From contig NZ_SHMH01000008.1 in NCBI RefSeq assembly GCF_004283755.1, positions 124,001 to 188,000 of the forward strand: a stretch of DNA of 64,000 nucleotides, read 5' to 3'. Positions 56,872 to 64,000 of the stretch are shown here, piece by piece (position 1 is the first letter of the stretch; the number at the start of each line of letters is the position of its first letter). A program made the translations under genes and the position numbers. The notes beneath the pieces were generated by a model. That model did no database searches. It was not told where the DNA came from and saw only the letters and a program-made list of their open reading frames with translations. This stretch comes from Pseudoxanthomonas winnipegensis (GTDB taxonomy: Bacteria > Pseudomonadota > Gammaproteobacteria > Xanthomonadales > Xanthomonadaceae).

Positions 56872-58405
56872 GGCCGCCCTGTCCGCGCCGCGCGTGGTGC
56901 TGCTGGCGCGCCCGGGCGCGGCCCGCGAGCAGCTGCGCGGCGCGCTGCTCGGCGCCGGCGCGCGGATCGCGCTGGAAGACGACCCCAACAGCCTGGATGC
57001 CGACACGCTGGCCGCCAGCGGCCCACAGGTGGTGCTGGTGGCGCTGGAGCCGGCCATCGAGGACGCGCTGGCCCGGCTGGAGGCGGTCCTGGCCGACCCC
57101 GCCCTGACCGTGATCTACGACGAGGCCGCGCTGGCCAGCGCCCGCGAGGGCTGGGACGCGCAGCGCTGGGCGAGGCATCTGCGCGCCAAGCTGCATGGCC
57201 ACGGCGACGTGCTGCCGCCGGGCGCGGAGATCGAACCGCCGCAGGCGCCCGAACCCGGCCGCCCGCCGGCGCCGGAACAGCTGCACGAAGGCGCGCGGCT
57301 GGAGCTGCATCTGGACGAAGCCGCCGGGCAGTCGGCCGCGCTGCCGGTCGATCCGGGCTTGAACGTGCCGACGGACGCGCTTGAGGCGTCGGTCGACCCA
57401 ATCGAAGGCGTGGACACGCAGACTGCTTCGCCTTCGCCCGTGTCCTGGTCGTTGGCGGATGTCCCGGATCCGCAGCCCGGCGATCGCGACCCGGCCACGC
57501 TGCCGCCGCTGGAGCTCGAGGACGAGGCCGCCGGCGCACAGCCGGCCGATGCCTTCGTCATCGACCTGGACAACTGGACGCCGCCCGAGACGCCGACGCG
57601 CCAGGCCCTGGTCGACACGCCCGTGCTGGCGCCGCTCGAACCGGCCGAGCCGGCCGCGGAGGCGCCGCCGGTTGCGATCGAAGCGCCGCCGCCTCCGCCG
57701 CGGCCCTCGTTCGGCACGCTCTCGCTGGTCGAGGATTTCCAGGTCACGGTGCCGGAGAAGCGCGCGCCGGCCGAACCGCCGCCGCTGCCGCCGGGGTTCG
57801 GCGATCTGAACCTTGAGCTTGAGGCGCTGGACCCGGCGCATGGTGTGGCGGCCGATCCGCAGCCGAAGGGCGAGATCGTGCCCGGCGCGGTGCTGCTGTT
57901 CGCCGGCATCGGCGGGCCCGACGCGGTCCGTCGCGTACTGGCCGAGCTGCCCGACACGCTCGAGCAGCCCGTGCTGGTGCACCTGCGCCTGGATGGCGGT
58001 CGCTACGACAACCTGGTCCGGCAGATCGAGCGCGTCTCGCCACTGCCGGTGAGCATCCCGGTCGCGGGCATGGTCGCCCGTGCCGGCGTGGTCTACGTGG
58101 TGCCCGACGATCTGTCGGCGCGCGCCACCGCCGGCAAGGTCGAGTTCGTCGCCGAAGCCGTCGATGTCACCGCGCTGCTGGGCGGGCTGCCGCCGTACCG
58201 CACCGCCGTGCTGCTGCTCAGCGGCGCCGACCCGGCCCACGCCGAGCCCGCGCTGATGCTGGCCGCGCGCGGCGGCCTGATCGGCGGCCAGTCGCTGCAG
58301 GGCTGCTACGACTGGGCGGCCTCGCGCGCCCTGGAAGCCGGCGGCGGCGACATCGCCGCGCCGGAGGAACTCGCCCGCCGCGTCGCACAACACCTGGGAA
58401 TCTGA
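56858..58405 (+). CDS. chpB: CheB-like protein ChpB, apparently catalytically degenerate
   Basis: By position and fold the methylesterase-like member of the Pil-Chp operon, 515 residues. The N-terminal 110 residues resemble a receiver domain without acidic pocket or phospho-Asp (VVLVALEP where LVLLDxxMP is expected). A Pro/Ala-rich linker runs to about 335. The C-terminal part (about 340-515) aligns with CheB, but the ASTGG active-site loop reads AGIGG (Gly350 for the catalytic Ser) and QHM reads LRL (Arg377 for His, though His375 is close). It probably has a non-enzymatic role. GTG 56858 overlaps chpA. Confidence 0.8.
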   Translation: MSATEAALSAPRVVLLARPGAAREQLRGALLGAGARIALEDDPNSLDADTLAASGPQVVLVALEPAIEDALARLEAVLADPALTVIYDEAALASAREGWDAQRWARHLRAKLHGHGDVLPPGAEIEPPQAPEPGRPPAPEQLHEGARLELHLDEAAGQSAALPVDPGLNVPTDALEASVDPIEGVDTQTASPSPVSWSLADVPDPQPGDRDPATLPPLELEDEAAGAQPADAFVIDLDNWTPPETPTRQALVDTPVLAPLEPAEPAAEAPPVAIEAPPPPPRPSFGTLSLVEDFQVTVPEKRAPAEPPPLPPGFGDLNLELEALDPAHGVAADPQPKGEIVPGAVLLFAGIGGPDAVRRVLAELPDTLEQPVLVHLRLDGGRYDNLVRQIERVSPLPVSIPVAGMVARAGVVYVVPDDLSARATAGKVEFVAEAVDVTALLGGLPPYRTAVLLLSGADPAHAEPALMLAARGGLIGGQSLQGCYDWAASRALEAGGGDIAAPEELARRVAQHLGI

Positions 58406-58409
58406 CGCC

Positions 58410-58880
58410 ATGTCCCGAGCCAATGACGAAATCCGCGGCGTGCTGGTACAGACCGGCGACGAACGCGTGCTGCTGCCCAACGCGACCGTGGCCGAGGTCC
58501 TGGCCCGGGTGCCGGTCCAGCCGGTGGCCGAGGCGCCGCACTGGCTGCCTGGCACCATCGACTGGCACGGCTGGCAGGTGCCGCTGTTCTCCATGGTCGC
58601 GCTGGGCGGGCTGGGGCGCGAGAGCGTCAACGCCGCCAGCAAGTTCGTGGTGCTCAAGACGCTGACCGGGGGCGAGGGGATGCCGTACATCGGCCTGCTG
58701 ACGCAGTCCTTCCCGCGCCTGATCTCGGTGCCGCGCGATGGCCTGTTGGCCGACGCCAGCGAGGAGGCGCTGCCGCACGGGGTGCACATGCGGGTGCTGC
58801 TGGGCGACGAGGCGGCGCTGCTGCCTGACCTGGAGGCGATCGAGGCGATGCTCGCCCAGGTGATCGCCGAGCCGGCCTGA
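58410..58880 (+). CDS. chpC: CheW-like adaptor ChpC
   Basis: A 156-residue CheW-domain protein closing the operon, starting 4 bp after chpB. The CheW pattern is seen in ERVLLPNATVAEVLARVPVQPV, WLPGTIDWHGWQVPLFSMVALGG and PYIGLLTQSFPRLISVPRDG. Pseudomonas ChpC is thought to connect additional receptors to ChpA. The 251 bp beyond (58881-59131) contain only one palindromic repeat. Confidence 0.9.
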   Translation: MSRANDEIRGVLVQTGDERVLLPNATVAEVLARVPVQPVAEAPHWLPGTIDWHGWQVPLFSMVALGGLGRESVNAASKFVVLKTLTGGEGMPYIGLLTQSFPRLISVPRDGLLADASEEALPHGVHMRVLLGDEAALLPDLEAIEAMLAQVIAEPA

Positions 58881-59040
58881 AGTCCTGTGCCTGCGGATTC
58901 ACGCCTCATGCGCGGAGGGCGATGGCACTGAAGGCCTGAAAAAGCGCGTCGTGTCAGTGTCGCGTGCAGGATGAACTGCGAGCCGTCAGCGAACGTCTTT
59001 TGAAGCGGTTGTCAGCTTAAAGCCGCTGAAACGTCTCTGC

Positions 59041-59067
59041 CGTCGTTCCCGCGAACGCGGGAACCCA
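59041..59067. repeat. CCCGCG-type palindromic repeat, single copy
   Basis: CGTCGTTCCCGCG-AA-CGCGGGAACCCA, a perfect TTCCCGCG/CGCGGGAA palindrome in the chpC-rsmE gap. Same family as 32059-32086 and 42791-42875. Confidence 0.82.
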
Positions 59068-59131
59068 TGGACTTTCGCGCACAGCGCGAGAAACGCACCC
59101 TCCCGAAACAGCCACGCGATCGCGGCCTGTC

Positions 59132-59866
59132 TTACAGATCCCCCAGCCGTGCCTGCAGTGCGGCGATGGCGGCCAGGCCGGCGGTCTCGGTGCGCAGCAC
59201 ACGCGGGCCCAGGCGCAGGCCCTGGAAGCCGGCGGCCTCCAGCGCCTGGCGGTCGCGCGGCGACCAGCCGCCCTCGGGCCCGATGGCGATCACCACCCGC
59301 TGCGAGACCGGGGCCTGCAGCGTGCTCAGGGCGTGTGCGCCCTGCGGATCGAGCAGCAGGCGCAGGGCATCGTCGGGCAGGGCCGCGGCGGCGGCGATCA
59401 GGGCTTGCGGGGAGGCGACCTCCGGCACGCGAGCACGCCCGGACTGTTCGCAGGCGGCCACGACCACGCCCTGCCAGTGCGCCAGTCGCTTGTGCAGGCG
59501 CTCGCCGGACAGCTTGACCTCCGAGCGCTCGGAGTCGACCGGCAGGATCTGCGCCACGCCCAGTTCGGTGGCCTTCTGCAGGATCAGGTCCATCTTCTCG
59601 CCGCGGGCGACGCCCTGCAGCAGCACGATGCGCAGCGGCGATTCGTTCTGCAGCGGCTGCGCGGCCTCGATGCGGGCGCGCACCTGACGCTTGTCCAGCG
59701 ACACCAGGCGCGCCGGGTAGTCGTGGCCATCGCCGTTGAACAGCACGCAGGCATCGCCTTCGCGCAGGCGCAGCACACGCGCCAGGTGCGCGGCGGCGTC
59801 CTCGGGCAGGGCGACCTCGTGCCCCGGTGCCAGCGCCGCCTCCACGTGCACGCGCGTCACGCGCAT
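59132..59866 (-). CDS. rsmE: 16S rRNA (uracil-1498-N3)-methyltransferase
   Basis: SPOUT-class RNA methyltransferase, 244 residues (E. coli 243). The N-terminal PUA-like part (VLRLREGDACVLFNGDGHDYPARL) precedes the trefoil-knot domain with KMDLILQKATELGV, VVAACEQSGR, IGPEGGWSPRDRQALEAAGF and LGPRVLRTETAGLAAIAAL. ATG 59866 matches the family start; the longer open frame upstream is not supported. It is convergent with chpC and divergent from nudE. Confidence 0.95.
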   Translation of the reverse strand: MRVTRVHVEAALAPGHEVALPEDAAAHLARVLRLREGDACVLFNGDGHDYPARLVSLDKRQVRARIEAAQPLQNESPLRIVLLQGVARGEKMDLILQKATELGVAQILPVDSERSEVKLSGERLHKRLAHWQGVVVAACEQSGRARVPEVASPQALIAAAAALPDDALRLLLDPQGAHALSTLQAPVSQRVVIAIGPEGGWSPRDRQALEAAGFQGLRLGPRVLRTETAGLAAIAALQARLGDL

Positions 59867-59904
59867 GGTTCGCGCCTGAAGGCGGGCGCAGTGCTGTTCT
59901 GCTC

Positions 59905-59913
59905 TGCTAGCAT
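59905..59913 (+). promoter_or_regulatory. candidate extended -10 promoter of nudE
   Basis: TGCTAGCAT is an extended -10 element about 72 bp before nudE. It is nearly symmetrical, so it could also serve the divergent rsmE. No -35 box was recognised. Confidence 0.35.
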
Positions 59914-59984
59914 TCGCGGCTGATGATCGACTCGCATGCGCCCATGATATCGACCGCTGCCGCGCGCGGCAGCAGGCTGGGCGC

Positions 59985-60533
59985 GTGAGCCGCAGATTGC
60001 CGCTGATCCATGGCGTGACCGAGCACCAGGTCGGCCCGCTGCGCATGGAGAAGCTGGACCTTGAATTCTCCAACGGCGAGCGGCGCGTGTTCGACCGCCA
60101 GGTCAGCGGCGGCCATGGCGCGGTGGTGGTGGTGCCGTTGATCGACAAGGACACCGTGCTGCTGGTGCGCGAGTACGCCGCCGGCATGCACCGTTACGAG
60201 CTGGGCCTGGTCAAGGGCCGCATCGACGCGGGCGAGACGCCGCTGCAGGCCGCCGACCGCGAGCTCAAGGAAGAGGCCGGCTATGGCGCGCGCCAGTTGG
60301 ACGTGCTGCGCGCCCTGACCCTGGCGCCGACCTACATGAGCCACCAGTCCTGGCTGGTGGTCGCGCGCGACCTGTATCCCGAGCGATTGCCGGGCGATGA
60401 ACCCGAGGAACTTGAAGTGGTGCCGTGGAAGCTTGATGCATTGGACCAGTTGATGCTGCGCGAGGACTTTTCCGAAGGCCGATCACTGGCGGCGCTGTTC
60501 ATCGCCCGCGAGTGGCTGGCGGCCCAGGCATGA
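59985..60533 (+). CDS. nudE: ADP-compound Nudix hydrolase
   Basis: A 182-residue Nudix enzyme closely resembling E. coli NudE, which hydrolyses ADP-ribose, Ap3A and NADH. Shared features: LDLEFSNGERRV, VLLVREYAAGMHRYELGLVKG, the Nudix box GRIDAGETPLQAADRELKEEAGYG, and the tail DLYPERLPGDEPE with ALFIAREWL. The start is GTG at 59985. It overlaps cysQ as ATGA, an association known from other gammaproteobacteria. Confidence 0.93.
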   Translation: MSRRLPLIHGVTEHQVGPLRMEKLDLEFSNGERRVFDRQVSGGHGAVVVVPLIDKDTVLLVREYAAGMHRYELGLVKGRIDAGETPLQAADRELKEEAGYGARQLDVLRALTLAPTYMSHQSWLVVARDLYPERLPGDEPEELEVVPWKLDALDQLMLREDFSEGRSLAALFIAREWLAAQA

Positions 60534-61324
60534 GTCGCATCACCGCGGACCTGCACGAGGCGGTGCTGACCATCGCGCGCGACGCCTCCGACGCGATCAT
60601 GCAGGTCTATGCCGAGGACTTCGAGGTCGAGCACAAGGCCGACAACAGCCCGCTCACGCGCGCCGACCTGGCCGCGCACCGGATCATCGCCGACGGGCTG
60701 GCGCGGCTGACGCCGGACCTGCCGCTGCTGAGCGAGGAGGGCGCCAAGACGCCGTGGGCCGCGCGCCAGGACTGGCACGCCTACTGGCTGGTCGATCCGC
60801 TCGACGGCACGCGCGAGTTCGTCAAGCGCAACGGCGAATTCACCGTCAACATCGCGTTGATCGAGGCGCACCAGCCGGTGTTCGGCGTGATCATGGCGCC
60901 GGTCACCGGCACGCTGTGGCACGCCCAGGCCGGGCAGGTGGCGCTGCGCCGCGACGGCCAGACCGACCGCGAACTGCGCACGCGCCAGCCGGCCCGCGCG
61001 CCGCTGCGGGTGGCCGCCAGCCGCTCGCACCGCGATCCGCGCACCCAGGCGGTGCTGGACCAGCTGCCCGGCGCCGAACCGGTGCCGCTGGGCTCGTCGC
61101 TGAAGTTCTGCCGCATCGCCGAGGGCACGCTGGACGTGTACCCGCGCTTCGGCCCGACCTGCGAATGGGATACCGCGGCCGGGCAATGCATCCTGGAGGC
61201 CGCCGGCGGCGCGCTGCTGGCGCCCGATGGCCGCGCCTTCCGCTACAACCGACGCGAGAGCCTGCTCAACGGCGACTTCATGGCGCTGGGCGACCCTGCG
61301 CTGCCGTGGCGCGACTGGCTCTGA
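60530..61324 (+). CDS. cysQ: 3'(2'),5'-bisphosphate nucleotidase
   Basis: Li-sensitive, Mg-dependent phosphatase that removes 3'-phosphoadenosine 5'-phosphate made during sulfate assimilation. It is 264 residues with the metal-site motifs DNSPLTRAD, LLSEEG, WLVDPLDGTREFVKRNGEFTVNIAL and the C-terminal CEWDTAAGQCILEAAGG of the inositol monophosphatase superfamily. It is translationally coupled to nudE, and mazG starts 39 bp later; all three clean up nucleotides. Confidence 0.94.
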   Translation: MSRITADLHEAVLTIARDASDAIMQVYAEDFEVEHKADNSPLTRADLAAHRIIADGLARLTPDLPLLSEEGAKTPWAARQDWHAYWLVDPLDGTREFVKRNGEFTVNIALIEAHQPVFGVIMAPVTGTLWHAQAGQVALRRDGQTDRELRTRQPARAPLRVAASRSHRDPRTQAVLDQLPGAEPVPLGSSLKFCRIAEGTLDVYPRFGPTCEWDTAAGQCILEAAGGALLAPDGRAFRYNRRESLLNGDFMALGDPALPWRDWL

Positions 61325-61363
61325 CGCGCCGCCGATCTTCCCCACATCGCAAGAGGTGACCCC

Positions 61364-62185
61364 ATGGCCGAGCCGGGCACGCAGATCGCACGCCTGCTGT
61401 CGATCATGTCGCAGCTGCGCAATCCCGACGGCGGGTGCCCTTGGGATCTGGAGCAGGACTTCTCCACCATCGCGCCGTACACGATCGAGGAGGCCTACGA
61501 GGTCGCCGATGCGATCGACCGCGGCGATCTGGACGACCTGAAGGACGAGCTCGGCGACCTGCTGCTGCAGGTGGTGTTCCATGCGCAGATGGCGGCCGAG
61601 CAGGGCGTGTTCGCCTTCGAGGACGTGGCGCGCACGATCTCCGACAAGCTGGTGCGGCGCCACCCGCACGTATTCGCGCAGACCCAGGTGGACGGCAGCG
61701 CGGCGGTCAGCGCCAACTGGGAGGACATCAAGCGCCAGGAGCGCGCGGCCAAGGGGCAGACCGATCCCTCGGCGCTGGCCGGGATCGCGCGCGGTCTGCC
61801 CGAATGGCAGCGCGCGACCAAGCTGCAGTCGCGCGCGGCGCGGACCGGCTTCGACTGGCCGGGCCCGGCGCCGGTGCTGGACAAGCTGTACGAGGAGATC
61901 GACGAAGTGCGGGCCGAACTGGCGCGCGGCGAGGACGATCCGCAGCGCGCGGTGCGGCTGGAGGACGAGATCGGCGATGTGCTGTTCGTCTGCCTCACCC
62001 TGGCGCGCAAGGCCGGCGTGGACGCCGGCGGCGCGCTGCGCCATGCCAATGCCAAGTTCGAGCGCCGCTTCCGGGCGATGGAGGCCGAAGCCACGCGCGA
62101 GGGCCGGGTCTTCGCCGAGCTGGAGCTGGAGGCGCAGGAGGCGCTCTGGCAGCGGATCAAGCGACACGAGCGCGTTGGCGCATGA
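61364..62185 (+). CDS. mazG: nucleoside triphosphate pyrophosphohydrolase MazG
   Basis: House-cleaning enzyme that hydrolyses (d)NTPs to NMPs and affects ppGpp levels in E. coli. It is 273 residues with two MazG domains: [29 protein letters not shown] with the metal-binding ExxE...ExxD in [15 protein letters not shown], and the second [15 protein letters not shown] with [22 protein letters not shown] precedes the ATG. Its stop overlaps the next gene as ATGA. No mazEF toxin pair is present. Confidence 0.95.
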   Translation: MAEPGTQIARLLSIMSQLRNPDGGCPWDLEQDFSTIAPYTIEEAYEVADAIDRGDLDDLKDELGDLLLQVVFHAQMAAEQGVFAFEDVARTISDKLVRRHPHVFAQTQVDGSAAVSANWEDIKRQERAAKGQTDPSALAGIARGLPEWQRATKLQSRAARTGFDWPGPAPVLDKLYEEIDEVRAELARGEDDPQRAVRLEDEIGDVLFVCLTLARKAGVDAGGALRHANAKFERRFRAMEAEATREGRVFAELELEAQEALWQRIKRHERVGA

Positions 62186-62505
62186 CCACTGTCCTGCTGT
62201 TCTTCGCCACCGCGCTGGCCGAGATCCTCGGCTGCTATCTGCCATGGCGGTGGCTGCGCCGCGAGGGCAGCCCGTGGCTGCTGCTGCCGGCCGCGGCGAG
62301 CCTGGCGTTGTTCGCCTGGTTGCTGACCCTGCATCCCGCCGCTTCGGGGCGTGTGTACGCGGCTTACGGCGGGGTCTACATCGCCGTGGCGCTGGGCTGG
62401 CTGTGGGCCGTCGATGGCGTGCGCCCGACGCGCTGGGACGTGCTTGGCGCGGGCCTTTGCCTGTGCGGGATGGCCGTGATCATGTTCGGGCCGCGCCACG
62501 CCTGA
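62182..62505 (+). CDS. YnfA-family (UPF0060) small membrane protein
   Basis: A 107-residue four-helix membrane protein. The family signature [26 protein letters not shown] and [31 protein letters not shown] is complete. YnfA proteins resemble small multidrug transporters and have been linked to efflux, but the role here is unknown. It is translationally coupled to mazG. Confidence 0.92.
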   Translation: MTTVLLFFATALAEILGCYLPWRWLRREGSPWLLLPAAASLALFAWLLTLHPAASGRVYAAYGGVYIAVALGWLWAVDGVRPTRWDVLGAGLCLCGMAVIMFGPRHA

Positions 62506-62578
62506 CGCCGCGTCGCAGCGTGACCTTCGGGGACACGGGCGCGACACTGCGCGCGTCTTTCGTCAGTGCCGCCCGGAC

Positions 62579-62881
62579 ATGCGCCGCTTCGCTTCCTTTC
62601 GCGCGTTCTATCCGTTCTATCTGAGCGAGCACGCCAACCGCACCTCGCGGCGGCTGCACTTCCTGGGCAGCTGCGGCGTGCTGGCGCTGCTGGCCGCGGC
62701 GCTGGCCACCGGCCGCTGGGGGTTCGCGCTGGCCGCGCTGGTGTGCGGCTACGGCTTCGCCTGGGTGGGGCACTTCTTCTTCGAGAAGAACCGGCCGGCG
62801 ACTTTCCGCCATCCGTTCTATTCGCTGGCCGGTGACTGGGTGATGTTCGTGGACATCCTGCGCGGCAAGGTGCGCCTCTAG
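62579..62881 (+). CDS. Mpo1-like (DUF962) membrane protein
   Basis: A 100-residue protein of the Mpo1/YGL010w family; yeast Mpo1 is an iron-dependent dioxygenase acting on 2-hydroxy fatty acids. Conserved histidines that would bind iron are seen in SEHANRTSRRLHFLG, AWVGHFFFEKNRPATF and RHPFYSLAGDWVMF, with two hydrophobic segments between. It starts 73 bp after ynfA. Enzymatic activity in bacteria is inferred only. Confidence 0.85.
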   Translation: MRRFASFRAFYPFYLSEHANRTSRRLHFLGSCGVLALLAAALATGRWGFALAALVCGYGFAWVGHFFFEKNRPATFRHPFYSLAGDWVMFVDILRGKVRL

Positions 62882-62950
62882 CGGGGCAAGCGCGCGCCGA
62901 AATCTCGCAAAACCGCGTCTGTCGCGCAGTCGCCCGAGCCTGCACCAGTA

Positions 62951-62978
62951 CCCGATCACGGTCGATCACGTGATCGGG
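62951..62978. promoter_or_regulatory. GATCAC repeat cluster before the response regulator
   Basis: CCCGATCAC (62951-62959) and GTGATCGGG (62970-62978) form a perfect 9-bp inverted repeat, and GATCACGTGATC (62964-62975) is itself a perfect palindrome. Thus GATCAC occurs twice in direct orientation 10 bp apart and once inverted. A 10-bp direct repeat is the usual layout of OmpR-family sites, so autoregulation is possible; it could also act as a hairpin at the end of the Mpo1-like gene. A small CAAAC/GTTTG inverted repeat lies at 63021-63036. Confidence 0.45.
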
Positions 62979-63060
62979 ACACCGCCTTCACGCATCGTCG
63001 ACTCCACGCCCGATAGTTTCACAAACCTGAAAGTTTGGGCACTTTTTCGGAGATCACGTT

Positions 63061-63762
63061 ATGCGTCATGCACAGGAAACCTCGGGACTGGTCCTGGTCG
63101 TCGAGGACAACCGCAACATCTCCGAGATGATCGGTGAGTATCTGGAGGGCAAGGGCTTCGAGGTGGATTACGCCTCCGACGGCCTGGATGGCTACCGCCT
63201 GGCCACCGAGAACAGCTACGACGTGCTGGTGCTGGACCTGATGCTGCCGCGCATGGATGGCCTGGAAGTCTGTCGCCGCCTGCGCAGCGAGGCGCGCAAG
63301 TCCACCCCGGTGCTGATGCTGACCGCGCGCGACACGCTGGACGACAAGCTCAGCGGCCTGGGCACCGGCGCCGACGACTACCTGACCAAGCCCTTCGCGA
63401 TCCAGGAGCTGGAAGCGCGCCTGCGCGCGCTGATCCGCCGCGAGCGCCGCCAGGTCGGTTCGGAAGTGCTCAAGGTCGCCGACCTGGTGCTGGACCCGGT
63501 CAGCATGCGCGTCACCCGCGGCGGCACCGAGCTGATGCTCTCGCCGATCGGCCTGCGCCTGCTCACCATCCTGATGCGCGAATCGCCGCGTGTGGTCACC
63601 CGCCAGGAAATCGAGCGCGAGATCTGGGGCAACGGACTGCCGGATTCGGACACCCTGCGCAGCCACCTGTACAACCTGCGCAAGGTGATCGACAAGCCGT
63701 TCGACAAGCCGCTGCTGCACACCGTGCAGAGCGCCGGCTACCGCGTCGCCGACATCGCCTGA
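63061..63762 (+). CDS. OmpR/PhoB-family response regulator
   Basis: A 233-residue DNA-binding response regulator. The receiver domain has acidic residues Glu15/Asp16 (VVEDNRN), phospho-acceptor Asp59 (VLVLDLMLPRMDG), Thr in MLTARD and Lys in DDYLTKPF. The C-terminal winged helix (about 135-230) shows LSPIGLRLLTILMRESPRVVTRQEIEREIWG and HLYNLRKVIDKPFDKPLLHTVQSAGYRV. GGAG precedes the ATG. A sensor kinase gene begins 59 bp later. The regulon cannot be told from sequence. Confidence 0.93.
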   Translation: MRHAQETSGLVLVVEDNRNISEMIGEYLEGKGFEVDYASDGLDGYRLATENSYDVLVLDLMLPRMDGLEVCRRLRSEARKSTPVLMLTARDTLDDKLSGLGTGADDYLTKPFAIQELEARLRALIRRERRQVGSEVLKVADLVLDPVSMRVTRGGTELMLSPIGLRLLTILMRESPRVVTRQEIEREIWGNGLPDSDTLRSHLYNLRKVIDKPFDKPLLHTVQSAGYRVADIA

Positions 63763-63821
63763 TGCGTACAGGCGCCTTCCGGCGCGGTGGCGTGCGGTTC
63801 TCCTGAAGACTGATCGCGCGT

Positions 63822-64000
63822 CGTGCCCCAGGAACTTCCCCATAGCATCCGCATCGCGTTCATCCTCAGGGTGGCCCTGGCCAGCCTGGCGGTGATCGCG
63901 TCGGTGCTGATCGTCTCGGCGGTCATCAAGCGCAGCCTGGTGCAGACGATGCTGCACGAGGAGGCCGCGCATTATTGGGACCTGTACGCCACCTCCAAGG
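63822..64000 (+). CDS. sensor histidine kinase, 5' end only
   Basis: Open frame from GTG 63822 to the window edge: MPQELPHSIRIAFILRVALA, then a strongly hydrophobic stretch (ASVLIVSAVI) and a periplasmic start (KRSLVQTMLHEEAAHYWDLY). This is the pattern of a histidine kinase N terminus with its first transmembrane helix, expected as partner of the preceding response regulator. The catalytic part is outside the window, so the assignment rests on position and topology. Confidence 0.6.

Noticed and set aside
59132-60187. 351-residue extended RsmE
   Set aside because: The added N-terminal part is antisense to nudE; the family start is at 59866.

Overview
The window is GC-rich chromosomal DNA, apparently from a gammaproteobacterium of the Xanthomonadaceae (Lysobacterales). 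This is inferred from the type IV pilus cluster pilS-pilR-pilA-pilB-pilC-pilD, the pilG-pilI-pilJ-chpA-chpB-chpC operon beside gshB and a TonB-family gene, the gapA/pgk/pyk/class I aldolase block, the TonB-receptor sugar locus, and the GTAG-type and CCCGCG-type palindromic repeats. The genus cannot be fixed from sequence reading alone. No rRNA, tRNA, CRISPR array, prophage or transposase gene was recognised.

Layout. 1-6.9 kb: a PAP2 phosphatase, an Asp/Glu racemase-like protein and a TPM-domain protein, then a tight minus-strand operon (methyltransferase, DUF4190, pyrD, murB, DMT permease). 7.2-21 kb: a galactan/galactose locus. A six-gene minus-strand operon encodes an SDR dehydrogenase, KDPGal aldolase, galactonate dehydratase, SMP-30 lactonase, KDGal kinase and a Na+/galactose symporter. 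A divergent LysR regulator follows, then a plus-strand operon with a TonB-dependent receptor, a GH53 endo-galactanase and a Tat-exported GH2 beta-galactosidase. Together they cover uptake and cleavage of beta-1,4-galactan and the non-phosphorylative De Ley-Doudoroff route to pyruvate and glyceraldehyde-3-phosphate. Both operons carry the same 10-bp motif across the -35 box of a 17-bp-spaced promoter.

21-32 kb: an ALDH7 dehydrogenase, an S1/P1 nuclease, OmpW behind a perfect FNR/Anr-type box, and lower glycolysis (gapA, pgk, pyk, class I fructose-bisphosphate aldolase) interleaved with a BamE-like protein and a HAD phosphatase. 32-40 kb: the pilus assembly genes, with a sigma-54 promoter before pilA. 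40.5-46 kb: sucCD, tsaB, a TonB-family protein and gshB.

46-59 kb: the chemosensory (Pil-Chp) operon that controls twitching. pilH is absent from its usual place between pilG and pilI, and a 271-bp element with perfect 28-bp terminal inverted repeats and two internal hairpin arms sits there instead. ChpA is a 2451-residue CheA hybrid. ChpB is a CheB-like protein that appears to have lost its catalytic serine, and no pilK/cheR is present. 59-64 kb: rsmE, divergent nudE-cysQ, mazG-ynfA, an Mpo1-like membrane protein, and an OmpR-type response regulator followed by the 5' end of its presumed sensor kinase, cut by the window edge.

Intergenic regions hold at least four families of short repeats, several as inverted pairs (REPIN-like).
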